In this document: one piece after another, positions 13,829 through 24,602 of the stretch
Position numbering within the stretch: the first letter of the stretch is position 1
How the letters are laid out: every line of letters begins with the position of its first letter
Assembly (NCBI GenBank): GCA_916048095.2
Contig: OU696574.1
Location: 10,943,587-11,007,586 of the forward strand
Length of the DNA: 64,000 bases
Source: Sacculina carcini
Lineage: Eukaryota > Arthropoda > Thecostraca > Sacculinidae
Direction of reading: 5' to 3'
Position numbers and translations under genes: made by a program
The notes under the pieces: model-generated
Database searches by the model: none
The model's input: the letters and a program-made list of their open reading frames with translations, nothing else
Told to the model about the DNA's origin: nothing

Positions 13829-14132
13829 GTATAAGAAACTCTTTCGGTCTAAAATTTCACTTTAAAAATAGGAGGTATCTTATACATGGGAGTAAGTGTT
13901 TTAGCACCGGTATGTAATGATATCTGTGATGAAATATCTCGTCAGATACAATTTGATGACTCCTCTTATGATGATGATGAAGAACCGGCTGGTATTGCTG
14001 AAACACTGACTCCAGTTGACATTTCTGATGAGAGTCAAGTTATTATAGTTATTCATTGCTAAAAATATTTTCAGAATTTGTTTGTAAAAATTGAAATTGC
14101 CTCTTATACCCGGGATAACACGGTAAGTGTTC
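13829..14132 (+). mobile_element. Pogo-like DNA transposon remnant with transposase C-terminal tail
   Basis: A 59-codon ORF (ATG 13886 to TAA 14062) ends in an acidic tail containing YDDDDEEPAGIAE, like the C-termini of pogo/Tigger-type DDE transposases. It is bracketed by GTATAAGA / TCTTATACATGGG sequences (13829-13890, an imperfect palindrome) and followed by CTCTTATACCCGGGATAACA at 14101-14120. No catalytic DDE segment, so it is a dead fragment. The family call comes from recall of similar termini and is tentative. Confidence 0.4.
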
Positions 14133-14998
14133 TTGTCTGCCCGTTGTCTAAATTTAATCTGCGCGATAACCCAAGCCTATGACCGCCTTGATTCCTGATC
14201 TCTTCATATCTCAATTAACTGCGATCATACAGGTAATCCGCCCCCAGCAGAAATCAGCGTGTACACACACACATACATACACGCTTAACACCGAACACCT
14301 CCCACGCTAGGGCCTCTCCAAGAGCCTGTGCCCAAATAAGCGATATACTCTAAACAAGAACACAAAACCGCTAAGCTTCAAAGTCCGAATTATACTGACA
14401 TAAGCTGGATTATTTAACCAACTAATACATGAATCACCGACCTATTTAACCAAGAAGGTATTGAATAAGTTGTATTAAATAAAGAGTTGCGTATGAGATA
14501 TGAGACAGCCGATAGAAGCGCCGGGGGAATCAGTAGCGTGTGCTGGCGTTGATGTCACTTTGACAACGTGTGAATTCTAGCTCATCTGACATGCGCACAT
14601 ACAAACACAGCGATAATTATCTACACTGTTGGACGACATCCTGCATCAATATATAATATTGTTCCACGGTAAAAACGAGCCTGCTCGACCGCGGCGAGCT
14701 GAGAAACTAGGTCAGCTGGACAGGAAGAGAGCAGACGGACAAACGAGACGGTGAATGAAAGAATGAACTGGCACAAACTGGGATAGCCGGGGAAGAGGAG
14801 AACGAGGACGGGCACGAGTGAATAGAAAAGAAACAGGCATAATTGTTGCCTATAGGACACGCCACCGACCACTAAAGGTCACAAAGAGAAGATGAGACGA
14901 ACACAAAAGGAAACCAGATACGGTTGTGCCGAGCTAACCGATCAGATGAAAGAACAACACGCACACACAAAACGAATACGGAACTCACACACACATAT

Positions 14999-15205
14999 GA
15001 TCTTACAACAAATGTGTGTCTGTGTGTGTGTGTGTGTGTGATCTTAAAGCAAATGTGTGTGTTTGTGTGTATGTATGTGTGTGTGTGATCTTAAAGCAAA
15101 TGTGTGTGTGTGTGTGTGTGTATGTACGTGTGTGTGTGTGATCTTAAAGCAAATGTGTGCGTGTGTGTGTCTGTGTGCGTGTGATCTTAAAGCAAATGTG
15201 TGTGT
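14999..15205. repeat. Five-copy GATCTTAAAGCAAAT/(GT)n minisatellite
   Basis: The 15-bp segment GATCTTAAAGCAAAT (first copy GATCTTACAACAAAT) recurs at about 14999, 15040, 15087, 15140 and 15182, each followed by a GT tract of variable length, giving units of about 41-53 bp. Confidence 0.85.
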
Positions 15206-15583
15206 GTCTGTGTGTGCGTAATGCATAATAACGCGGTAATTCCCCTCTCTCTCTCTCTCACATACACATGAACAGAAGTGAAACGTCGGCCGAATTAGTA
15301 GTGTCATTGATATCACTGAAGATACGAGTATTATCAAACTGTATTCTAATCGCATAAAACACTCGGAAATTAGCGACCAATGTGTCTAGGACATCGATCA
15401 CCACCAATCAACAATCATTTGCACAAGTTGTTATCTCAACATGTAGACACTAGTGGACACGGCTAAATGGAGCTGCGTGTGCACACTTCACTGTCTGCTT
15501 CGCTCGTGTATGTAGCATAGAAACCGATACACACACACACACACACATACAGATATAGATAGATAGACTCACAGGCAAATACA

Positions 15584-15624
<41 letters not shown>

Positions 15625-15944
15625 GCACCCACGATATGGACCACAAACAATGAACCATTGTACGCACACGCACACACGCTGAGGTAGGGCGTGCGATACA
15701 CGAGGCGTTTATCAGCACGGCTCTGCAGCGCACGTGCTGCAGTCTCAGGTGTGTTGCATGCAAGAGATGATCCTGCCACTCGACATTGTTGAATATCTAG
15801 GTGAGTTGAACACACACACACACACGAGCGCATGAGCTAGCATGCATATCATGCTCACGCATACTTACGACCACACACACACGCACACACACACACACAC
15901 GCACACAAAGAATGTTTGGCAGATGGCCAGCAAACAAGTTCCTC

Positions 15945-15986
<42 letters not shown>

Positions 15987-16644
15987 TACATACACGCAAG
16001 CACATGAGACGCCACCGCATAGTGGACACAACCATAAATCACACACACGCACACACATAAAAAGACATGCAATTCACTTGAGAAAGTTTCAAGTGCGGCA
16101 ACATACAGCACATGACAAAATACTCGCATGGACACACACACGCACACATACACACAGTTTATGGGCAGATAGCCGAACACCTTATCGAGCGTGATTAGAG
16201 CAGGGATTGCAGTATGAGGCAAGATTGATTGAGTAGATCCAGCCGATGATAAGATGGGCCTGGCACGCACTGATCTCTGATGCTTCCTCAATTACGCAAC
16301 ATCCCGCTCACCGCTGGGAAAACTGTCCATAATAAAATAGTGCATGCCCGCCTAGTGAATCTTCACCAGTTCGAGAGAAAATATTCACTCAAATCTGCCG
16401 TTTGAATGAAATTATACCCGAATGAAACAGCCGGAAAATTCACAAGCCAAACCACAATAACAAACAATCAGGTAGAACAAGCAGAGTGGAAGCAAATAAG
16501 AAGAAAGAGGGCAGGAGAATTGACAGCGGTATATCTGTAATAGGAACAACTGGTACAGATATTCTCATTTGTCTATGTTTTGTACACAAACAAGCAACCA
16601 TCCAATTCACTCCCAAATATGCACCTCATACACACACACACACA

Positions 16645-16676
<32 letters not shown>

Positions 16677-17604
16677 TGTGCTCAATTGGCACACTTTTCA
16701 CCGAAGGCTGCCTACATAAACACGCTGCTTTTTGCACATAAATACAGTGCCATAACCGTTGCCTGCCATGTTTGCCACTATGGACATTGTGTGTGTGTGT
16801 GTGTGTGTGTGTATGTATGGCGCGTGCGTGAGAGCATTTTTACACGAGCGCGACCCGCACAACCACCGTCGGTAATTTGTCCTGCGCCTAATTGTGGTGG
16901 TGTGCAGTGACCTTGAACACACCCACACACAGACAGACCACTCTCTCTCACTGACCACTGGCCAGCCAGCCACTAATCTCCTACAAGCTGCCATAATCTG
17001 GCGAATCATCATGCAAGGAGAGTAGCGACCAAGCGTTCAGAACAGAGCGAACGTCCTGTGGTGGCGTTCACCGCTGTGTGTGCGTGTGGAGTTGGTCGTT
17101 TGTGCATTGTCGGTATGCACAGATCATGCACACTTGCACAATTCAGCAGTGTGAAAAAACAGCGACTCAGTGGAAAATTGATCTGGGCAAGAGAGTCTGC
17201 TGAAAGTCATCTATTTCCAATAAGCGTGTCGAATGTTGACAGTGGGACACTGAATTTCCATTATGTGTATATCATGCAGCTTCTGTCGTGATCAGTTATG
17301 GTGCAGGAGGCTTGTGATCAAATGTCAGACCAATTGCTGGCAAATCCAGACTCGATATTATTCGAGTAAGCTCAACCTGCCACCAAACATGACTCAAAAA
17401 CACTGGAAAACAAAAAGTCGAGGCGCCAACAGTAATTTAGCAATATCGTCCATTTTTCCCCAGCTACAAGAATGCCAGTTTTTGTCGTCGTCTCCTACCA
17501 ACAATCTCACGTGAACAAAACACACTCACACACACACGAACATGGGTAAAAATTCGAGCAACGAGCAGTGGGTGAGTAGTCTAGCAAGCGTCAGCAGTTG
17601 TATC

Positions 17605-18085
17605 GACGGCTCTAGTACCAAGTGATCCAACGTACCATCTGGTCCAACGCTGATACGATGCGATGAACACCGGCCGAGCGATGACTCACCGGCCGTGAGT
17701 GAATCTGACAGTGGCGTATCTAGAAACTAAACTATGCGAGTGACCAGCTATAAGCAGAAGCTATAAGCTATATTCATTAGCTGCATGTTATATCCGAACC
17801 TCATTACAGGTATAAGAGCCAAAACTAACCAAGTCTAGCTTGACATAACCCACCTAACCCAACCAAACATTACCTAACCTAACCTAACCAAAGCTAACCT
17901 ACCCTACCTTAAACTTCACATAGCTGATACAAATTGTCAAAGATGATCGTTCACATAACTCAGTCTCTAGATACGCCACTGTCAGATTCACTCACGGCCT
18001 GTAGCATCGTGGCTATCGCTCGGTGTTCATCGCATCGCAGTAAGCGTTGGATCAGTTGGTACGTTGGCGTAAATGGTCGTAGCCC
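17605..18085. mobile_element. Foldback element with long imperfect inverted arms
   Basis: The left arm (about 17605-17735) is the inverted repeat of the right arm (about 17955-18085); shared blocks include GATGCGATGAACACC, GGCCGTGAGTGAATCTGA and CAGTGGCGTATCTAG. The inner ends at 17709 and 17981 look like hAT-type termini, but the inverted homology continues outward, so no direct target duplication is seen there. The roughly 200-bp centre contains CCTAA runs. Confidence 0.6.
17869..17898. repeat. Interstitial CCTAA (TTAGG-type) telomere-like run
   Basis: Three to four tandem CCTAA units with degenerate copies on either side (17826-17912). TTAGG is the ancestral arthropod telomere repeat. The run is short and internal, so this is not a telomere. 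Confidence 0.5.
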
Positions 18086-19123
18086 CGTATCGACCATAAG
18101 GGCAGACTGAACAAACCGTTGGATACAGGCAATTATCAACAGACACACACACACACACAAACACACATGATCATCTACGTGGAGGCAGTGGCCACAGAAG
18201 CCAGTGTGTGAACACTGCGGTGAAAGTGTAGCCCGCACGTGCACGCATCACGCACGCACTGTGAAGCACTAGTTAGCCTGCTTGTTGGTGTGACTAATGT
18301 TGCCAACTGGACACACACACACACACACACACACACATACTCACATATGAATGTGCTCATGAATGCACATGGAGACGTACACGCATTAATACACACAGAC
18401 AAACACGCAACGTCAGAAGTCTCAATGCTACCCAAGTCACGAGATTTATATATGAGAAAATGAAAAATATTTTGAACAAAATAAAAAAGTATACTTGAAC
18501 TAAAGGAAACAAGACTCAGATAGCACGTTGTTACAGATTTAGATTAGACAAAGTTCAAAAGTAACGAGGAATAATTTGAGCGAATAAGCGCGTAAGATAG
18601 TCAAAGGAAGATTGTCCAGACTCACCAGCCTTCTACAAGTACAACAGCAAGTATGACCGCCTAGTCCGCCCATCTGGTAGACATCAAGAAAAAGTTCGTT
18701 ATCATTAATTCGGAAATGCTGCCAAGTGAAGCAGTAGCCAACTCAAAATGCCTCTCTAATGTTATCGTGTTGCGAGTCATGCAGAGGTGCTGATAGAGGT
18801 TCAAGCCTCAAGTTTAAACCGTGAATCCTGACTATAAACTACAAGGACAGCGTCACGGTATCACTGGAGACATCTCTATTTATTCGTACATTACTCCTCG
18901 ATTACTTCACCATGCGCTATACGCTATATGTAAAATAATACACCCAAAAATATAGTTGGTAAACCGAACAAAAAATGGGCACAACAACAGCATACAAAAA
19001 CAAAATCCACGCCTTCAAAAATTCTTCTCAGTTGCCACTACTCAAACGTCACTGTTTTCCGTGTACACCAACTATTGTATTTGTCCATAAATTTGATCCC
19101 CAAACTATTTCCTCGTGAGAAAG

Positions 19124-19150
19124 CAGCGGCGGCGCCAGTGGATATTTATC
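19124..19150 (+). mobile_element. Solitary MITE terminus, same family as 3204
   Basis: CAGCGGCGGCGCCAG matches the 5' end of the element at 3204 in 13 of 15 bases. No opposite terminus was found nearby. Confidence 0.3.
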
Positions 19151-19493
19151 TAGGAAAAACAATATGACCCTTCATATAAGGGCTTAACAAAATGTGTGGA
19201 TCAGAATCGTTGCAAATCGCTCTATAGTTACAAATTCACTATCGTGTATACAGTCTCGGCCCTCTTTACTGCACGCAGACTCAAATATAGCGGCTTATCT
19301 ACTAGCGTCAACTTCGTTCACGAATCTCACCAGTGAATATGGCGGCACTGGCCGAGCAAGACGCGTCGTATACTCTATACACGACTAATGATACCTCGGA
19401 ACACCTACGCCACCTATTCCACCATACCACTAGCGTAGTATTAGTGAATAACCGAGAACACCAGGATTCATTTGGTGGAAACGCATCATAGCG

Positions 19494-19528
19494 ATCAACG
19501 CCACCTAGACTATCTAGGTGGCGTTGAT
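19494..19528. repeat. Perfect 15-bp hairpin
   Basis: ATCAACGCCACCTAG, a 5-nt loop (ACTAT), then CTAGGTGGCGTTGAT: a perfect inverted repeat. Confidence 0.8.
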
Positions 19529-20811
19529 AGCGATATAGACATTGATCTGAAAAATGTGACTTTTGATATACAAATAAACAAAAAGAGCCGTTATAGAATC
19601 ATCGACGTGACGTAGTTGAAAATAATAATCATGGTTCTTAGTCAGCACGTTACGAAAAAATGAAGCTGAATGTTCTCTTGGCTTCTCCAAAATATCGTTT
19701 TTGAAAGTTGAATCATATGCTTGTTTCTAGACTTCACTCACTTCCCTGCAATATACAGTGCCGTTCTGTGTTGATAGTCAGCCGTTGTACAAAAATTGTC
19801 TGCATACGGCATGAAACTATGTGAAATAATCGGCTGTTTATCCTTGAATTCTTTGTGCAACAGTTTTCACAAAACCATATCGCTGGAAAGACGTTGCACG
19901 TTGGAATGCACTCATTGTTCATGTTGGTATCGCTTTCAGTCCATTTGTTCCCGATATTTTGAAAAAGAACATCGTGTATGATGAAACTTCTCGGAACGAC
20001 CACGATGTGAATTGGATTACGAGTATCCAAACGTCCACGTTCCTCTCAGTAGGTGGGACTAGATTCGATTAGCGTAGGAAAACGGAAACGATAAACAGCG
20101 TCGATACACATAAAACCACTGACAGAAGAACTGGTAGGCCACAACAGGATGAGCGACACATATTGCCTTGATATTAACAGCAAAATATGACCTCATTCAC
20201 AAGGAGCAAACGATAAACTGATTCGCGGACATGTCCACCTTGATCTCAGTCAATGCATACGCGTATGAATGTGTGTTCCGTGTCTAAAAAGGCCTCCAAA
20301 GCTCTCTTTGTATACGTACAGCGTAATACTAAAAACTCCTTAGAGAAAAAGACAAATTCTCCGAGTGAAGCATATTAATATGAGCACGCACAATCTGTCT
20401 CAAGCAAATTTCTGAAATAGAGCATCCAGTTTCGCACTGAATGTAGAAAATTCCGCTTTACCAAACAACAATAAATGATGTTGAAATATATAGCATCTTG
20501 AATAAATACCCACCCGCCAGCCTATAAGATTATGTTATTATCGTTAACATACACGCTAATGCTATGCCAAAGCCCACATAAACACATCCACATCAAGTGG
20601 ATAGTACAGTAGCACCACACTCCCAAACACACGTGACACAGCTCTTGGCTATTACTCATGGTCATTCTCGTCAACAATCCCGGTTGATAATGACTTCACA
20701 CACCGGCGATAGATAAATCATGACATACTATAAGTCCTTATACATGTACGTACACACACATACATGTGTGCTGAGCGCAAATCAGTTGGATCTTCGTTTC
20801 TAGGTGAAACG

Positions 20812-20983
20812 CAGAGCCGTTGCGAGGAATTATGGGGCCCCCCCGAAGGCAACACTTGGGGCCCCCATTGTGAATATTGAATGCATTTATTAGACATAAT
20901 CACATAATACGTGAAGCAAAGGGGCCCCTCAACATTCGGGCCCCCCCGGCCGGGGGGTACGGGGGGCGGTTGCTACGGCTCTG
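20812..20983. mobile_element. 172-bp hAT-like MITE rich in G/C runs
   Basis: Inverted termini CAGAGCCGTTGC / CAGAGCCGTAGC, flanked by the perfect 8-bp duplication GTGAAACG (20804-20811, 20984-20991). The interior has repeated GGGGCCCCC-type runs. The target lacks the central TA of the other elements, so a different hAT lineage is likely. Confidence 0.82.
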
Positions 20984-21387
20984 GTGAAACGTAGTGACGT
21001 TGCTGAACGATTCGATCGCATGATAGAAAAAACATTGACATTTGACAAGTTATATAGCTGAACGAAAAACCTAATCTTGTGAAGTTCCGCGAAAATCGAG
21101 TCGCAGGGATTTTCACGTGACTTACAGTATGCGTCACAAATGACGCAGTGTTAACGTGTTGGCCGTGTACTCCGAAGGTCAGCGAATATAATCCGCATTG
21201 ATTCATGATTTCCAACTAATACCGGGAGACCATAGTTGTGATGGAACACCATAATGTCTCTGTGAATTATTTGACTTCTGTTATATTGCGTGGTTGCCCT
21301 TCTATACTTTTTCTAGTTGAGTTATTTTTGTGTTATACTTGGGCTCACACACTAAATAAGCTCGTTTTCCTCAAACAATCTATAACA

Positions 21388-21493
21388 TTTGGGCGCTTCT
21401 GGTACAAGGGGCCACTGCATGGTGGTAATAGTGCTTGAACTCATACCATGTCACTGGCTTTGGCTGCAATAATAATAATAATAATAATAATAT
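21388..21493 (+). mobile_element. SINE-like repeat, (AAT)n tail, copy 1
   Basis: About 100 bp beginning GGGCGCTTCTGGTAC and ending in an (AAT)n tract. It shares GGTGGTAATAGTG and the tail with copies at 24237-24346 (inverted) and 62983-63090. It is probably the conserved 3' end of a SINE or LINE. Confidence 0.7.
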
Positions 21494-21614
21494 TGGCAGT
21501 TTGTTTCGTCAGGCTGTAGGGCGCCAATCCATGGTGGACAACAAAACTTCAACTCACGTGCAACTTAAGCTTGAAATCAAAGCGATAAATATCTCTACAG
21601 AGATGAAAGCTGAC

Positions 21615-21876
21615 CTGTGGCGTGATAAAGTCGAGGAGGATCACTTGACGACTCGTCACGTGTGGCCGTGCTACTTTCATCATCCTCGCAGCCTGCTCCA
21701 ACCGCACAGCAAATGCGTGGAGACGGCGCCGTGTTCGAAGATACACTCGAGCACCCCTCATCACGTGCAGATGAGGAACAGGGCGGCAACTTGTCACGAC
21801 GATCAGTCGTTGGCAGCTCTCCTTCCTCGCGCAGAATGCTGCAACAAGGAACTCCAGAACTCCTCGCGGGACACAC
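21615..21876 (-). CDS. Internal coding exon joining exon B to the common body
   Basis: A 262-nt exon lies between an acceptor with a pyrimidine-rich tract (minus strand ...TTTTGTCCTGGTAG|G) and a donor CACAG|GTCAGC. In phase 0 it encodes 87 residues plus one base, Cys/Ser/Asp/Glu-rich (for example ILREEGELPTTDRR and CEDDESSTATRDESSSDPP), a composition like exon B. In phase 1 it stops at codon 25, so exons A and C cannot be spliced into it. In phase 2 it is also open, so frame rests on joining to B. It leaves in phase 1, the same as A and C. Plus-strand ORFs over the same block are probably shadows. The exon was inferred by eye from splice signals and phase, without homology. Confidence 0.55.
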
Positions 21877-22932
21877 CTACCAGGACAAAATGATAAATGA
21901 GATAGAGTAGTCATTTGATGGATGTCCGAAGAAGAGTTCGTACATAAGTCGGGACCAAGCTAATGTGGGTTTGTGTGGCAATTACATAAACAATCCAATC
22001 CCATTTGATGTGAACAACCGAGAAAGAGAAGACCACATAAAGACAACCAAACGTGGTTCAGGTAAAATCAGACGCCATTTCAGTCACACATTCAGATCAT
22101 CAAGTTCCGAGCGACCGCACACGTCAATCAATACCACCCTTCTGACAGCAAATGTTTGTTACATCCCGCACTTTTTCATCTGAACGTGTGTACATCCCCA
22201 CACAGTGCCACAATAATTCGTGCGCTCTGAATAAGTCGTGAGATTTCACGCTTAGAACGCGGAGCAGCATCATTGATTTACAGTCGTGTGTGAATCGATT
22301 ATCTGTGAGACAGACAGTAGACACGTGCGATTTGACTTGCTCGTCCGCTTCTGTGTGACGTTTGTTTGCATCTGACAGACAAATTTGGTAAACACGCTAC
22401 TTCACGCGGGCGACTGCTAAAGTGGATTGGCACACAGAGAGAAACACAAATAGAGAATGAGAGAAGCCGAATGAATAATTCGAGAGCACACGGACAGAAA
22501 GAAGAGGACGATGACAGCAGATAAATTGCCTACATTAGTCGCAGTCACCCGCTGTGAATAGCGTTTGTGTCGCATGCAAATGCAGAGGAAGCGGACAGAG
22601 AAACGAGACTAGGCTGTTGAACAACGGAGGTGTAGTGCAAGCGAACTACTCTTCTATCTTTCATATGCCAGCTCGCTTTTTGAGGCTCTCACGACAACTT
22701 GCGAGCCAGAGTTCAATAGAGGACAATAGAGTGGCGATGTACACACAGCAGCTGACAAAGACCAGACAATATCGGATGTAGACTGGACGGGCGGTGTGTT
22801 TATACACAGCCACATCAAGTCACGCACACGCTGAATAAGCAAAATATTAGCTGAATTCGCGTTGCAAAATTGCACCGCCCCACAACACGCGGCTTGAATA
22901 TCCCAGTGTAATGTGACTGCCACACCCGCAAC

Positions 22933-23001
22933 AAGCCACTGCGGTAGGGGATAAGAATATACTGCTGCCGTATAAGCTGCATGTCGCAAGAGGCGACTCA
23001 A
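22933..23001 (-). repeat. Dispersed roughly 70-bp repeat, copy 1
   Basis: In reverse complement it aligns along its length with 62147-62216, sharing AGTCGCCTCTT, a GACA.GCAG block, a CAGTAT block and ACCGCAG.GGC. The surrounding sequence is not homologous. Element type unknown. Confidence 0.6.
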
Positions 23002-23294
23002 AGCGGATCTCCATTTCCTCTACTGTGTTCTTCCCTTTTTCTTCGTGTCATATCCAAGGCAGACGGCGATAATCCAACAGGGCTGGCTCCTCCCTTGGGT
23101 TGCACTTCCTTTTTCTCACCGGAAACAAGTGTGTCCGCCCACCCGCCGTCGTGGTGACGGCGTGTCTGTCAACATGTCTACTCAGCACAGCTCAACGAAC
23201 TGCCACCACACAATACAATGACACCAGCCTGTACACGACGACATGGACGCAACAACGAATAATAGTTGCAATGTCTGTCGACACATATCACGCC

Positions 23295-23297
<3 letters not shown>

Positions 23298-23332
<35 letters not shown>
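23298..23332 (+). repeat. (TG)n microsatellite
   Basis: An uninterrupted TG tract of about 35 bp. Confidence 0.9.
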
Positions 23333-23334
<2 letters not shown>

Positions 23335-23807
23335 AGTGCAGTCACAGCGTGTTTGCAGATAAGACCAACACGAGACAGAGAGCAGACAGCAGTGAATGAC
23401 CGTGTCAACAGCTCACTGGGTCACCGAGCCACGCCCCGACCTGGCGGCAGAGTGGCAGCATATTCAAATGGGAACACACACATACACACGCACCAGGTAG
23501 CGTTGTTGGAAAGATACCGTAAACAGTAACAGGCGGCGAGCCACGCCTTCAAGTTGCGTCGCATAGACACGAACCAGCAGGTACACAAAGATACACACAC
23601 ACACACAAATGAGAAATGATAAGATATCGATATGTGCGTCACTCAACATCCACGTATTTGCTTGACACTTGTCAGATATGGATTCGACGACGATGTTTAC
23701 ACAAATGCCCAGATTTCAGTGCTTCCGCTCAATATGCAAATGATCTGCGGCAAAATGGAATATGGAATATGCGGTAAATGAAATGGATTGAGCTAATTCC
23801 TCTATCA

Positions 23808-24086
23808 CAGGGCTTCTTAACCGGGGATGCGAGACAAGTTCCTAAGAGCTGCGAGGAATCCTATCAAAAATTAAACAAAGTATATGTTTTTAACTATGAT
23901 ATATATTTTCCCTAAAAAATTGTTTCTCACAGGAACTAACCTGTATGAGTAAATATAGAATTAAAAAAATGAATTACATCGTTTGGATTTATATCTTTTT
24001 CATATAACTATAAGAATCCAGGGAGTGCGAGACCTGACTTCTTATTTGAAATGGATGTGAGCAATGAAAAGGGTTAAGAACCACTA
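23808..24086 (-). mobile_element. Buster-like MITE, family 1, diverged copy
   Basis: Termini CAGGGCTTCTTAACC and TAGTGGTTCTTAACC. Flanking octamers CTCTATCA / CACTACCA agree at 6 of 8 and keep the central TA. The interior is collinear with the 4571 copy (GAATCC, GGGAGTGCGAGA) but eroded. Confidence 0.72.
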
Positions 24087-24236
24087 CACTACCAAGTAGC
24101 AATTGTGATGATACGTGACTTTCATTACCATGTCACACGATCGATATGATATCTAGCCGTACACAAATCACTGACTTCGTTTTCACAACCGTATGGAACC
24201 GTATGGAAGACACCAACACTATAAAGAATGACTCCG

Positions 24237-24346
24237 ATATTATTATTATTATTATTATTAATTACAGGCAAATCCAGTAGCATGGGAAGATTGCAAGCAC
24301 TATTACCACCCTAAGGTGGCCCCATGTACCGGAAGCGCCCAAAAGA
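24237..24346 (-). mobile_element. SINE-like repeat, (AAT)n tail, copy 2
   Basis: Inverted copy of the 21388 repeat: it starts with (ATT)n, then GGCAAATCCAGTAGCATG, and ends GTACCGGAAGCGCCC. It directly abuts the 29-bp minisatellite. Confidence 0.72.
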
Positions 24347-24353
24347 TTCAGAG

Positions 24354-24602
24354 AGAAAGAGAGTTCGAATAGAAAAAAGTCTAGAAAGAGAGTTGGAATA
24401 GAAAAAAGTCTAGAAAGAGAGTTGGAATAGAAAAAAGTCTAGAAAGAGAGTTGGAATAGAAAAAAGTCTAGAAAGAGAGTTGGAATAGAAAAAAGTCTAG
24501 AAAGAGAGTTGGAATAGAAAAAAGTCTAGAAAGAGAGTTGGAATAGAAAAAAGTCTAGAAAGAGAGTTGGAATAGAAAAAAGTCTAGAAAGAGAGTTGGA
24601 AA
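24354..24602. repeat. 29-bp minisatellite, about 8.6 copies
   Basis: Unit AGAAAGAGAGTTGGAATAG followed by AAAAAAGTCT, strictly periodic from 24354. Copies are identical except for one C/G difference in the first, implying recent expansion or active homogenisation. Strongly purine-biased on the plus strand. Confidence 0.97.

Larger units (their letters stand above)
8822..21614. other. Non-coding stretch between internal exon and exon C
   Basis: Inferred intron of the B transcript and promoter/5' region of exon C. It holds a pogo-like transposase tail (13.9 kb), a GATCTTAAAG/GT minisatellite (15.0 kb), CA arrays around 15.5-16.7 kb, a foldback repeat (17.6-18.1 kb), hairpins (10.5, 12.7 and 19.5 kb) and one 172-bp hAT-like MITE (20.8 kb). 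No gene seen. Confidence 0.5.

Noticed and set aside
15450..16291. Long VCVC/HTHT ORFs, here and at many other places
   Set aside because: Produced by CA/GT arrays; no codon bias, start context or splice support.
17869..17898. CCTAA run as a telomere
   Set aside because: Only a few units, inside a foldback repeat and surrounded by unique sequence.
21435..21893. 152-codon and overlapping 82-codon plus-strand ORFs
   Set aside because: One begins in the (AAT)n tail of a SINE-like repeat. Both overlap the minus-strand exon whose splice sites and phase agree with exon B. The 82-codon frame looks protein-like, so this is a judgement, not proof.
24354..24602. Regular 29-bp repeats considered as a CRISPR array
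   Set aside because: Units are head-to-tail with no spacers, and the context is a eukaryotic intron.
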